DNA from: 2-01-FULL-39-28 sp964436165
Lineage (GTDB): Bacteria > Patescibacteriota > Minisyncoccia > 2-02-FULL-40-12 > GWA2-44-9
Length of the DNA stretch: 64,000 nt
Reading direction: 5' to 3'
NCBI GenBank assembly: GCA_964436165.1
Contig: CAYTBY010000002.1
Span: forward strand, 1 to 64,000
Part shown: positions 47,764 to 55,687 of the stretch, one piece after another
Layout of the letters: the number at the start of each line of letters is the position of its first letter
Numbering within the stretch: the first letter of the stretch is position 1
Position numbers and translations under genes: made by a program
Notes under the pieces: generated by a model
Database searches by the model: none
Seen by the model: only the letters and a program-made list of their open reading frames with translations
Told to the model about the DNA's origin: nothing

Positions 47764-49149
47764 TTATTTTCCTAAAGCATTATTTATTCTCTTAATTACT
47801 TTCTGCCTTCCCAAAACAAAAGCAATATCAACCGGATCGGGTGATTTCTCCCGGCCGGTAAGAGCAACGCGCAAGGGCCAATAGACCAAACCACGAGCTT
47901 GCCCTGAGGGATTCGAAGGGTCCCCTATCTCTTTACCCAATTCATCCAGATTGTTTCTTAGCTCGTCCTTGTTGAAGTTTGACTTCAACAAAAGTTCTCG
48001 GACTTTTTCTAGTGTTTTCTTTGAATCCTCGAGCGAGAATTTTTTCCATTTGAGCAGATTAGGGTCGTATTCGGGTTCTTTCCAGAAATAATCAAAATTT
48101 TGGACATCGCTTAACTTCTCTAGCCGCTCCGTGATTAGTGGCATTGCCCCATCGGATATATTTAAACCTGCTTGCCCTGAGCTTGTCGAATGGATTAAAT
48201 TTTTAAACTCTGCCGCAGGCAGCTGTTTTATGTATTGAGAATTAATCCAATTCAATTTTTTAACATCAAAAATCGCTCCTGATTTGTGAACTTTTTCCAG
48301 CTCAAATTCCTGAACCATCTCATCGGCCGAAATAATATCTTTACTGTATGTGTATCCAAGAAATCCCATGAAATTTACCATCGCTTCGGGTAAGTAGTCT
48401 TTTTTAAAATCTGTTACCGATGTTGCCCCATGTCTCTTCGATAATTTACTTCTGTCGGGGGCAAGAATAAGCGGAAGATGGGCAAATTGAGGAATTTTAG
48501 CGCCCAATGCCTTGTATATTAATATCTGCTTAGGCGTATTGGAGATATGATCTTCGCCTCTTATCACGTGGCTAATTTCCATATCGATATCGTCTATAAC
48601 TGCGGCAAAATTATATAATGGTACCCGTAAATCCTTAGCCAAACTAAAATCTCCCAATAATCCTGTCTCCAATTTTATATTACCCCTAATTTCATCATGA
48701 AAAGATATTTTTTCTTTTGAATTGGTATTCACAGACAATCTGATTATTTGGCCTTTTTCTAATTTCTTATCTTTGTGGTTACAAATATGTCTGGGTGCTT
48801 CTTTTTTGGAGGCTTGTTCTTTTTGTTCAATTTCCAATTCTTCTTTAGAGTGATCGCACCAGAAAGCCTTACCCGAATCAAGTAATTTTCTCAAATATTT
48901 CCCATAAATATCAAGACGTTCTGACTGCCTAATTATTTCGTTGTTTGACCAGTCTAAACCAAGCCATTTAAGTCCTTCCATAATATCTTCTTCGTATTTT
49001 TTATCTGATCGCTCAAGATCAGTATCCTCTATCCTTAATATAAATTCTCCTTTATATTTTTTGGCAAAGAGCCAGTTAAAAAGAGCCGTTCTAGCGGTTC
49101 CAATATGAAGATTTCCGGTTGGACTTGGTGCAATACGAACTCTTACCAT
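47764..49149 (-). CDS. gltX: Glutamyl-tRNA synthetase
   Basis: Charges tRNA-Glu (and possibly tRNA-Gln if non-discriminating). 461 residues: class I HIGH as RIAPSPTGNLHIGTAR, KMSKS as DRSKLSKRHGA, tRNA-binding domain following. Two palindrome-derived insertions are in frame: HSTSSGQAGLNIS (about 48177-48203) and NPSGQARG (about 47895-47921). A TAAAAT box (49156-49161 on this strand) lies 6 nt before the ATG with no Shine-Dalgarno: leaderless-type. Confidence 0.94.
   Translation of the reverse strand: MVRVRIAPSPTGNLHIGTARTALFNWLFAKKYKGEFILRIEDTDLERSDKKYEEDIMEGLKWLGLDWSNNEIIRQSERLDIYGKYLRKLLDSGKAFWCDHSKEELEIEQKEQASKKEAPRHICNHKDKKLEKGQIIRLSVNTNSKEKISFHDEIRGNIKLETGLLGDFSLAKDLRVPLYNFAAVIDDIDMEISHVIRGEDHISNTPKQILIYKALGAKIPQFAHLPLILAPDRSKLSKRHGATSVTDFKKDYLPEAMVNFMGFLGYTYSKDIISADEMVQEFELEKVHKSGAIFDVKKLNWINSQYIKQLPAAEFKNLIHSTSSGQAGLNISDGAMPLITERLEKLSDVQNFDYFWKEPEYDPNLLKWKKFSLEDSKKTLEKVRELLLKSNFNKDELRNNLDELGKEIGDPSNPSGQARGLVYWPLRVALTGREKSPDPVDIAFVLGRQKVIKRINNALGK
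48177..48203. repeat. SSGQAG-encoding palindromic insertion in gltX
   Basis: Contains the word CCCTGAGCTTGTCGAA; in frame it encodes STSSGQAG. A related word (CCCTGAGGGATTCGAAGGG) at about 47902-47920 encodes the second insertion, and intergenic relatives appear at 12148 and 62603. Confidence 0.75.
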
Positions 49150-49242
49150 AGACCCATTTTACCTTAAAATATTTACCTTATCAACGCGAAATCCCCCAAA
49201 CGTTCAAGCGGCTGTGCTTGTTATCGTCTGGGGGATAAGTCC

Positions 49243-49659
49243 TCATCTGTCGTTGTTATCAAGGTCGCCTCCTCCTAGAACTGTCACCTTCGTTTGGTCA
49301 CTGGGGTCGGTGCCTGCTGCCCTTTCCACGGTTACGTGGAAAGTGTAGTGCCCTGGTGGAAGTTGAAGCCCCTGCTTCCCGAAATATTCCTGATTGCCGG
49401 TATCGAAGAGAGTTGGGCTATCTTCTCCATTAATCTGCTGATCCTTGCGGCCACAGTCTCCGTCCGGCGATTCCCACCAGAAGATCAGTTTTTTGTTATC
49501 TGAGTGCCGATCAATCCGGATAATTACCCGAACGTAAGCAACTCCTCCAACGGCAACGACGTTTTGGGGTGTTGCTTTGATCGAGACACCACCATCTGCT
49601 CGAACAAGGCCCGAAAGAACTACTAACCCAATGACGGCGACTGTTGCAATCTTTCTCAT
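49243..49659 (-). CDS. Secreted beta-sandwich-like protein, 138 residues
   Basis: Signal peptide MRKIATVAVIGLVVLSGLVRA, then a strand-rich domain (VVAVGGVAYVRVIIRIDRH, LPPGHYTFHVTVERA) resembling Ig-like or PKD-like folds, with an acidic tail (GGGDLDNNDR). AGGAGG precedes the ATG; a consensus promoter is at 49684-49712. Less AT-rich than its neighbours. Family not recognised; probably an extracellular or envelope protein. Confidence 0.7.
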   Translation of the reverse strand: MRKIATVAVIGLVVLSGLVRADGGVSIKATPQNVVAVGGVAYVRVIIRIDRHSDNKKLIFWWESPDGDCGRKDQQINGEDSPTLFDTGNQEYFGKQGLQLPPGHYTFHVTVERAAGTDPSDQTKVTVLGGGDLDNNDR

Positions 49660-49683
49660 TGCCGAACCTCCTGTATGTAACTA

Positions 49684-49712
49684 ATTATACACTAAATAAA
49701 TGATAAAGTCAA
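49684..49712 (-). promoter_or_regulatory. Promoter for secreted beta-sandwich-like protein
   Basis: TTGACT (49707-49712), 17 nt, TATAAT (49684-49689), read on the minus strand. Confidence 0.85.
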
Positions 49713-49753
49713 TTTTTGGTTTTCCCTTTTAAAAGTATAAGATAAAATTATGT

Positions 49754-49866
49754 ATCCCGTTAGAGATACCCTAACGGGTTTGTATGGAAAATCGTAAATT
49801 AAGGTAATGTAGTGATTTCTTTCACCGCACGGTGGTAGGAAGTGCTCGCACTATCTCTAACGGGAT
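49754..49866. repeat. Inverted repeat before the scaffold gap
   Basis: 15-bp arms ATCCCGTTAGAGATA (49754-49768) and its exact reverse complement (49852-49866), 83 nt apart. The left arm also pairs with CTAACGGG right after it. The right arm contains the ATG of the priA fragment. Confidence 0.75.
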
Positions 49867-49919
49867 GTATATTATTGAAGTTATTCCCCTCACCAATCTC
49901 CCGCCCCAAGTACCTCAAT

Positions 49920-50019
49920 NNNNNNNNNNNNNNNNNNNNNNNNNNNNNNNNNNNNNNNNNNNNNNNNNNNNNNNNNNNNNNNNNNNNNNNNNNNNNNNNN
50001 NNNNNNNNNNNNNNNNNNN
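49920..50019. other. Scaffold gap (100 N) with 55-bp duplicated edge
   Basis: The 55 bases before the gap (49865-49919) are identical to the 55 bases after it (50020-50074), both the start of priA. This looks like two contigs sharing one k-mer overlap that were joined with Ns, not a real duplication. Confidence 0.9.
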
Positions 50020-51927
50020 ATGTATATTATTGAAGTTATTCCCCTCACCAATCTCCCGCCCCAAGTACCTCAATTATTGAGCTATTTTTTTAATAAGTCA
50101 CTGCCAAGAGGTTCTATCGTTGAAATTTCTCTTAATAACAGAAAAGTTCCGGCCATAGTAATATCTGCATCGCCGCTCGAAGATAAAAAAATAACCCTAA
50201 AAACATCAGCATTTCAACTCAAAAAAATTTCTTCAGTTTTAAGCGAAGATCCCCTCTTGACCGAGGTTCAGTTTAAAATAGCGCTTTGGCTTTCTAAAAA
50301 TTACTTCGCTCCTCTCGGAATGTGCTTTAAAACAGTTTTACCGCCGTTTTTTGGCCATAAAAAATATACTTTTTCCTATCCCAAAGTCGAGCTTAAGAGC
50401 GATAAAATTCAAAAGCCGATCATGCTGATCTCCGGGGCCAAGGAAACACTGGACAATATTAAGGACGAGGTTAAAAAGTTTATTAACCAGAAAAAACAAG
50501 TACTCGTAATTGTTCCGGAGGTTTCAGTTGCTCAATATTTTTATGATTTTTTTGCTGGGTATTATGAAACCTCTTTTCTGAATAGCAAGATATCTTCCTC
50601 GAAAACCTTCGAGGAGTGGCAAAAAATATCGTCTGGAGAAACAGAAGTTATTATCGGGACTCGACAAGCGCTATGTGCCCCGTTTTCCAATCTCGGACTG
50701 ATAATCATGGAGGATCCGGCCAATGAAGCTTATAAATCAGACATGACCCCGAAATATAATACCCGAGATTTGGTTTCAAAAGTAGCTGAAATATATTCCG
50801 TAAAATTACTATTCATATCGTCAATTCTAGATATCAGAAGTTTTTTGGCGGTTAAAGATGAAAAATACGATCTGGTAAACAAAAAACAGACGGATAAGCT
50901 CGGTATCGTATTAGAGAACATGCATAACGAAATAAAAAGCGGGAATTTTAGCCTTTTCAGCCGAGAACTTAAAAATGATATAGAAAAATTCGTCAGAGAT
51001 AATAAAAAAATACTCCTCTTCTCTAGCCGCAAGGGCTACTCTAGCTCATTAGTCTGTGAGAATTGCGGGTTTTATTTTAAATGCCCGCAATGTTCAGTGT
51101 CTTTTAGAATATACGCATCGTCTGGGCTATTGATCTGCCATAGATGTTCGTCTGTTCAAAAAATACCCGACCATTGCCCGAACTGCCAAAGCTACAAATT
51201 AAAATCAGCCGGACTGGCCGGAAGTGAAAAAATAAGCGAAGAGCTAGAACACCTGTTTCGGCATACTGGAACTAAAAAAGACGTTTTTATATTTGATTCA
51301 AGCTCTATTAAAAATTTAAAACAAGAGTCGGAATTAATAAAAAGAATGACAGATTCAGAGTCCTTTGTCTGTATTGCCACTCAAGCTGTGTTTGGCAGAA
51401 GATTTGAGCTGAGTTTTAATTTAGTGGGCATTCCAAATATAGATGGCTTAACTACATTCCCTGACTTTAAGGCCGAAGAAGATCTTTTTCTCCAATTTGA
51501 AAAATTACTCGATTTCAAGTCTGAAAAAATTATTATTCAGACATTTGATCCGGACAATAGAATAGTCGAGTTTCTTATGAACAGAAAGTACAGAGAATTC
51601 TATGATAAAGAATTAGCGGTTAGAGAACTGTTTATGTATCCGCCTTTTGCCCGTTTAGTTAAATTATCATATCTATCCCCGGATAAGAATAAAGCTGAGT
51701 ATGAAGCTAGGATTCTCAATGAAAAACTAAAAATGGTTACAGCTCAGAAAAAACTCGAAGAGAGAATTAAAATACTTGGTCCTTCGCCGGCTTTCATAGA
51801 AAAACAGCGGGGCGTGTATGTCTATAATCTCATCCTTAAATTATCGTTAGATTTAAAGCCAGGTGAAATTATAAAATTTGTGCCGTCAAATTGGTCAATT
51901 GACGTTGATCCGAAATCGATACTTTAA
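50020..51927 (+). CDS. priA: PriA-like primosomal protein with lost helicase motifs
   Basis: 635 residues aligned end to end with PriA (replication restart): N-terminal DNA-binding domain (MYIIEVIPLTNLPPQVPQ), helicase region, zinc domain with eight Cys (CENCGFYFKCPQC, CHRC, CPNC) and C-terminal domain. The Walker A position reads LISGAKETLDN, lacking GKT, and the DExH position reads IIMEDPANEAYKSDMTPKYNTRDL. GTRQALCAPF is kept. ATP hydrolysis is therefore unlikely; it may act as a DNA-binding loader. The gene start abuts the scaffold gap. Confidence 0.85.
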   Translation: MYIIEVIPLTNLPPQVPQLLSYFFNKSLPRGSIVEISLNNRKVPAIVISASPLEDKKITLKTSAFQLKKISSVLSEDPLLTEVQFKIALWLSKNYFAPLGMCFKTVLPPFFGHKKYTFSYPKVELKSDKIQKPIMLISGAKETLDNIKDEVKKFINQKKQVLVIVPEVSVAQYFYDFFAGYYETSFLNSKISSSKTFEEWQKISSGETEVIIGTRQALCAPFSNLGLIIMEDPANEAYKSDMTPKYNTRDLVSKVAEIYSVKLLFISSILDIRSFLAVKDEKYDLVNKKQTDKLGIVLENMHNEIKSGNFSLFSRELKNDIEKFVRDNKKILLFSSRKGYSSSLVCENCGFYFKCPQCSVSFRIYASSGLLICHRCSSVQKIPDHCPNCQSYKLKSAGLAGSEKISEELEHLFRHTGTKKDVFIFDSSSIKNLKQESELIKRMTDSESFVCIATQAVFGRRFELSFNLVGIPNIDGLTTFPDFKAEEDLFLQFEKLLDFKSEKIIIQTFDPDNRIVEFLMNRKYREFYDKELAVRELFMYPPFARLVKLSYLSPDKNKAEYEARILNEKLKMVTAQKKLEERIKILGPSPAFIEKQRGVYVYNLILKLSLDLKPGEIIKFVPSNWSIDVDPKSIL

Positions 51928-51941
51928 ATTTAGGACTAAAA

Positions 51942-52056
51942 TTTACAATTTACAATTTATAATTTATAATAAATTTATAATAAATCAATTTTTAAAACTA
52001 TTGATACATTGAAAATTAAAACATTCAATGAAAATTGAAAATTGAAAATTGAAAAT
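51942..52056. repeat. Heptanucleotide repeats between priA and def
   Basis: TTTACAA x2 and TTTATAA x2 (51942-51969), then AATTGAA units (about 52026-52056) running up to the def start. No gene. Confidence 0.85.
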
Positions 52057-52058
52057 TT

Positions 52059-52514
52059 TTGTCGGAGATAACCAAACTTCCCAATAAAATACTTGCTAAG
52101 AAACTAGGCCAGATTAATATTGATGAGATTAAGAAGGGTTCCTACAAAGAGCTGGTTTTGGATATGAAAAAATCAATGATAGAAAATAAGGGTATTGGTT
52201 TAGCCGCCAATCAGGTCGGTCAAGATTTGAGTATTTTTGTAATTGATGAAAACCTAGCCAAAGAATCTGGCGTACCCGATGTTTTTTTTAATCCCGAGAT
52301 AACCGAATATTCAAAAGACAATGATGAGATGGAAGAAGGATGCTTATCGATACCCGAATTCTATGTACCGATAAAACGAGCTAAGAAAATTAAAATTAAG
52401 TTTATTGACGAAAACAGCAGGAAACAAAAAATAAAGGCCAGAGGTTTTCTGGCGCGAGTGTTACAGCATGAAACAGATCATCTGAATGGTTTAACAATTA
52501 AAACCAGGAAGTGA
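52059..52514 (+). CDS. def: Peptide deformylase
   Basis: Removes the formyl group from new N-terminal methionine. 151 residues with the three hallmark motifs: GIGLAANQVG, EGCLSIP and QHETDHLNG (metal ligands Cys, His, His and catalytic Glu). TTG start at 52059 in AT-rich heptamer repeats; no Shine-Dalgarno. Functionally paired with fmt 600 bp downstream. Confidence 0.93.
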   Translation: MSEITKLPNKILAKKLGQINIDEIKKGSYKELVLDMKKSMIENKGIGLAANQVGQDLSIFVIDENLAKESGVPDVFFNPEITEYSKDNDEMEEGCLSIPEFYVPIKRAKKIKIKFIDENSRKQKIKARGFLARVLQHETDHLNGLTIKTRK

Positions 52515-52595
52515 AAGTTAAAGATACAATAAATTGTAAGGCTAAAAGCAACTTGAACTTCTACTTCCTGGAAAAACAGGGCTGGAAAATAATAA

Positions 52596-52616
52596 GACCC
52601 GCGCTAAGCGCGGGTC
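52596..52616 (-). terminator. Terminator of the small membrane protein pair
   Basis: GACCCGCGC-TTA-GCGCGGGTC stem followed by TTATTATTTT on the minus strand. Confidence 0.8.
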
Positions 52617-52622
52617 CCGATG

Positions 52623-52781
52623 TCATTTGAAAAAAGACCAGACAATCAACCCGGCCCCTCCGGCAACTCCATAAAAGTATAAGATGGCAAGGAAGGTTAT
52701 TGATCCTAGACTTCTATTTGGATGTCTAAGGCGAGAGGCTGCTATCTGACCGATAGCAAAGGCACAAATTCCTAGTAGCAT
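52623..52781 (-). CDS. Small membrane protein, 52 residues
   Basis: Short ORF: MLLGICAFAIGQIAASRLRH, then a second hydrophobic stretch ITFLAILYFYGVAGGAGLIVW. Two membrane helices with a basic turn. AGGGGGG lies 6 nt before the ATG, and a terminator follows the stop. Located 20 nt after the 90-residue membrane protein, so probably one operon. No known family. Confidence 0.65.
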   Translation of the reverse strand: MLLGICAFAIGQIAASRLRHPNRSLGSITFLAILYFYGVAGGAGLIVWSFFK

Positions 52782-52801
52782 CAGTATCCCCCCTTTTTTT
52801 T

Positions 52802-53074
52802 CTAATGAACCGGACTACCGGGCATCGGTGTCGGATATACCAATACCACAACACCAAGGATCAGGGTGGCGACAGCCAGTCCCAGTCCGATAATACTGAT
52901 TTGGTCTACGCATGTATGGAGCCTAAGCGTCAACATTCTGCCCCGACCACCTATCATCGGAATTGGTACCAGGGTTTTTATTAATTTACCAAACAAAATA
53001 AGACCTAGCCCAACCAAAACACTGATGAACAAATAAGTAGGATCTTCAGCTAACAAGTGAGCAAGCTTATCCAT
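52802..53074 (-). CDS. Small membrane protein, 90 residues
   Basis: Two membrane helices (about 14-34, LFISVLVGLGLILFGKLI, and 58-80, ISIIGLGLAVATLILGVVVL) with a basic loop GGRGRMLTLRLHTC. GAGGAGG precedes the ATG, and a promoter TTGATT-N17-TATGAT (53105-53133 on this strand) overlaps the fmt start. First of a two-gene unit with the 52-residue protein. Function unknown. Confidence 0.72.
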   Translation of the reverse strand: MDKLAHLLAEDPTYLFISVLVGLGLILFGKLIKTLVPIPMIGGRGRMLTLRLHTCVDQISIIGLGLAVATLILGVVVLVYPTPMPGSPVH

Positions 53075-53104
53075 CTCGACCTCCTCTTCCTCTTCGGTTT
53101 TTAT

Positions 53105-53133
53105 ATCATATCACGTATTAAATGAAAAATCAA
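53105..53133 (-). promoter_or_regulatory. Promoter overlapping the fmt start
   Basis: TTGATT (53128-53133), 17 nt, TATGAT (53105-53110) on the minus strand. The -35 lies inside the fmt coding start. Confidence 0.7.
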
Positions 53134-54111
53134 GACTTCAATAAGATCCATCCGAGTACCCCCACAGACAATCTTAAAATTGTATTTTTCGGCACATCTG
53201 AGTTTGCTGTGCCAGCCTTAGAATCTCTCTTGAACTGGGGCTATGCTGTAGCTGCCGTTGTTACCCAGCCTGAAAAACCAGTCGGAAGAGCTAGAGTAGT
53301 CGTACCGAGTCCAATAAAAAAAGTAGCTCTTGAACATAATATTCCGGTATTTGAACCGCATTCTCTAAAAAAAGATGAAGAATTTTTTAAACAATTTAAG
53401 CATTTAAAACCCGATATATGCATCGTCGCTGCATATGGCAAAATAATCCCGAGACGATATCTCGAAATATCGAAATATGGCTTTATTAATATCCACCCCT
53501 CCCTGCTTCCAAAATACCGAGGCCCCTCCCCTATTCAAGCGACAATAATGAGTGGCAGTAATGAGACTGGCGTGACAATAATGAAAGTGGATGAGGAAAT
53601 GGATCATGGGCCCATAGTAGCAATTACCAATTACCAATTACCAATTACCAAAAATTACAAAGAGATGGAAGAGGACTTGGCAAAAATTAGTGCTGAGTTA
53701 CTCATAGAGACATTGCCTAAATATATTAAAGGGGAAATTAAGCCTAAAGAACAAGATCATGGCCAAGCAACTTTTACTAAATTACTGACCCGAGAAGATG
53801 GCCGGATAAATTGGAATAAAACAGCCGAAGAAATATACAACCAGATTCGAGCCTTAAATCCCGAACCGGGCACATGGACTACTTGGCAAAATAAAATTCT
53901 AAATATCAAGTCCGCCGAAGTATCATGTTTAGATGTTGAACATCTAAACAATGGGAAGATCATGGAAATTAATGATTCTATTGCTGTTGCGACTGCAAAA
54001 TGCTATTTAGTACTCAAGCAAATCCAGCTTGAAGGCGGGAAAGAAATGGATGCCAAAGCATTTCTCAATGGGCATCCTGACTTTCTTGGCTCTAGGCTGG
54101 AGCCAGCTTAG
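53122..54111 (+). CDS. fmt: Methionyl-tRNA formyltransferase
   Basis: Formylates initiator Met-tRNA. 329 residues: KIVFFGTSEFAVPALESLL start, core INIHPSLLPKYRGPSPIQ (SLLP loop) and GVTIMKVDEEMDHGPI, then the C-terminal OB-like domain (LTREDGRINWNKTAEEIYNQIRALNPEPGTWT). A four-unit AATTACC repeat (53622-53649) inserts ITNYQLPIT after the catalytic domain. Separated from def by a divergent pair of small membrane genes. Confidence 0.94.
   Translation: MKNQDFNKIHPSTPTDNLKIVFFGTSEFAVPALESLLNWGYAVAAVVTQPEKPVGRARVVVPSPIKKVALEHNIPVFEPHSLKKDEEFFKQFKHLKPDICIVAAYGKIIPRRYLEISKYGFINIHPSLLPKYRGPSPIQATIMSGSNETGVTIMKVDEEMDHGPIVAITNYQLPITKNYKEMEEDLAKISAELLIETLPKYIKGEIKPKEQDHGQATFTKLLTREDGRINWNKTAEEIYNQIRALNPEPGTWTTWQNKILNIKSAEVSCLDVEHLNNGKIMEINDSIAVATAKCYLVLKQIQLEGGKEMDAKAFLNGHPDFLGSRLEPA
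53622..53649 (+). repeat. Heptanucleotide tandem repeat inside fmt
   Basis: Four exact copies of AATTACC, in frame, encoding ITNYQLPIT. Confidence 0.92.
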
Positions 54112-54145
54112 CCGGCTGGACTAGGTCTTTGAAAAGGAGTTTGTC

Positions 54146-55654
54146 GTGAGCACTCAAAAAGATTCAAAATTAATCTATTTTCTTGCAGCAGCGAGAATGG
54201 TTTTTTTACCCTTGCTTGTAATTATCGGGCTGATAATTTACGTGTCATTTGCTGATGAAAAATCGCCTCCGAAGGAATTTCATGATCTAGTTTTTCAGGA
54301 AAATTTCTTTTTTGGAACAGCTTATTCTGATTTTCAAACGGCAGGACTAGCTCCTCGATCCGATTGGGAAAATGAGTGGACTAAGTACGTCGACATCCTA
54401 AAGAAAGATTCGATAGCCAAAAAGGGGGTGGAAAGAGAACCTATATACCCCGGGGTAGCCAACGACCTCTTCAATCGCTATAAAGAAGAATTTGATATTG
54501 CCAGTGAAAACGGACTATCTCAAGTTCATAGAATATCTTTAGAATGGGCAAGGGTAGAACCGGAAAAGGGCAAATGGGACATGGGAGTGGTTGAAAAATA
54601 TAAAGAGATATTCTTATACATGAAAAGCAAGGGTATTGAACCCATGATATGTCTTAATCACTTCCCTAATCCAAAATGGTTTGCTGATCTTGGCGGATGG
54701 GAAAATAACCAAGCCGAATATGATTATGAAAATTATGCCGAATTTATAGCCAAAAATATCGGTTTACCCCTTAAGGTAAAATGGTGGCTTACTTATAACG
54801 AACCTCAATTTACTATCCTTGTTCCTTACGGCAACGGTACTTGGCCGCCATTTAAAGGAGTTGACAATTTTCAGGATAAAAAAGGTTTTGCAAGAATAAT
54901 GCATGTGGCTTCTAATGTTCTGGATGGCCACCGGTTGGCTTATCGAGCTATCCACCGAGTTATGGATGCTAAAACCCCAAAGAACACCAAAGTGATGGTA
55001 AGCTTCGCTTCAGCTCCAAGTGCATTTTATCCTTACGACGAAAACTCATCTCTGGACCGACTAGCCGATAACGCTTTTAATCTCATCTATTCTTTATCTC
55101 TGGATTCTTTCGTCGGCAACGTTGATAGAGACTTTATCGGTTTAAACTATTACGGTAGAACAAAGCTTAAACTGTACGTTTCTATTAAAAATTACGCGCT
55201 TTCCTGGCTTACCGAAGAAAGACCATTTGCTGTCGATTGGATCACACCCGAAGAATCATCCCAGGGTCAGAGACCGAAAGAATTTTATCCGCAAGGATTA
55301 TATGACCTGATAATGAAATTCAAAGATTATGGCTTGCCAATAGTGATAACCGAGAACGGTCTTAGTGATTCAGCTGATAAACACCGGGAAGAGTTCATCG
55401 TTATTCATTTGAAAGCTATTTATGACTCTATTCGAGACGGGGCAGAGGTGATCGGCTATCAGTATTGGTCTCTGGTTGATACCTGGGAACCGGGCGATGC
55501 CAGTTTTTCCTATTTCGGTTTGATCGAAATAGACAGGAGTAAAAACTTAGAAAGAAGATTGCGGCCAAGCGCTCTGACCTACGGAGAAATAATAAGAACC
55601 AGAACTCTAAAAAAAGAACTGCTCGAAAAACATAAAGAATTACTTACCGATTAA
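54146..55654 (+). CDS. Membrane-anchored glycoside hydrolase family 1 enzyme
   Basis: 502 residues. An N-terminal signal anchor (about 12-36) precedes a GH1 barrel: FFFGTAYSDFQTAG (substrate Gln), WWLTYNEPQ (acid/base Glu) and VITENGLSD (nucleophile Glu), plus HFPNPKWFADLGGW. Catalytic residues are intact, so a beta-glucosidase-type activity is likely, facing outside the membrane. GTG start with AAGGAG. A ROK kinase and a DMT transporter are encoded convergently next door, which together suggests use of external glycosides. Confidence 0.9.
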   Translation: MSTQKDSKLIYFLAAARMVFLPLLVIIGLIIYVSFADEKSPPKEFHDLVFQENFFFGTAYSDFQTAGLAPRSDWENEWTKYVDILKKDSIAKKGVEREPIYPGVANDLFNRYKEEFDIASENGLSQVHRISLEWARVEPEKGKWDMGVVEKYKEIFLYMKSKGIEPMICLNHFPNPKWFADLGGWENNQAEYDYENYAEFIAKNIGLPLKVKWWLTYNEPQFTILVPYGNGTWPPFKGVDNFQDKKGFARIMHVASNVLDGHRLAYRAIHRVMDAKTPKNTKVMVSFASAPSAFYPYDENSSLDRLADNAFNLIYSLSLDSFVGNVDRDFIGLNYYGRTKLKLYVSIKNYALSWLTEERPFAVDWITPEESSQGQRPKEFYPQGLYDLIMKFKDYGLPIVITENGLSDSADKHREEFIVIHLKAIYDSIRDGAEVIGYQYWSLVDTWEPGDASFSYFGLIEIDRSKNLERRLRPSALTYGEIIRTRTLKKELLEKHKELLTD

Positions 55655-55658
55655 AATT

Positions 55659-55687
55659 AAAAGAGGCTAATTAGCCTCTTTTTTTAT
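55659..55687. terminator. Bidirectional terminator between GH1 and DMT genes
   Basis: Perfect palindrome AAGAGGCTAA / TTAGCCTCTT flanked by A-rich and T-rich runs. Confidence 0.9.

Noticed and set aside
49832..50080. ORFs reading through the N gap
   Set aside because: They are artefacts of the gap and of the duplicated 55-bp edge.
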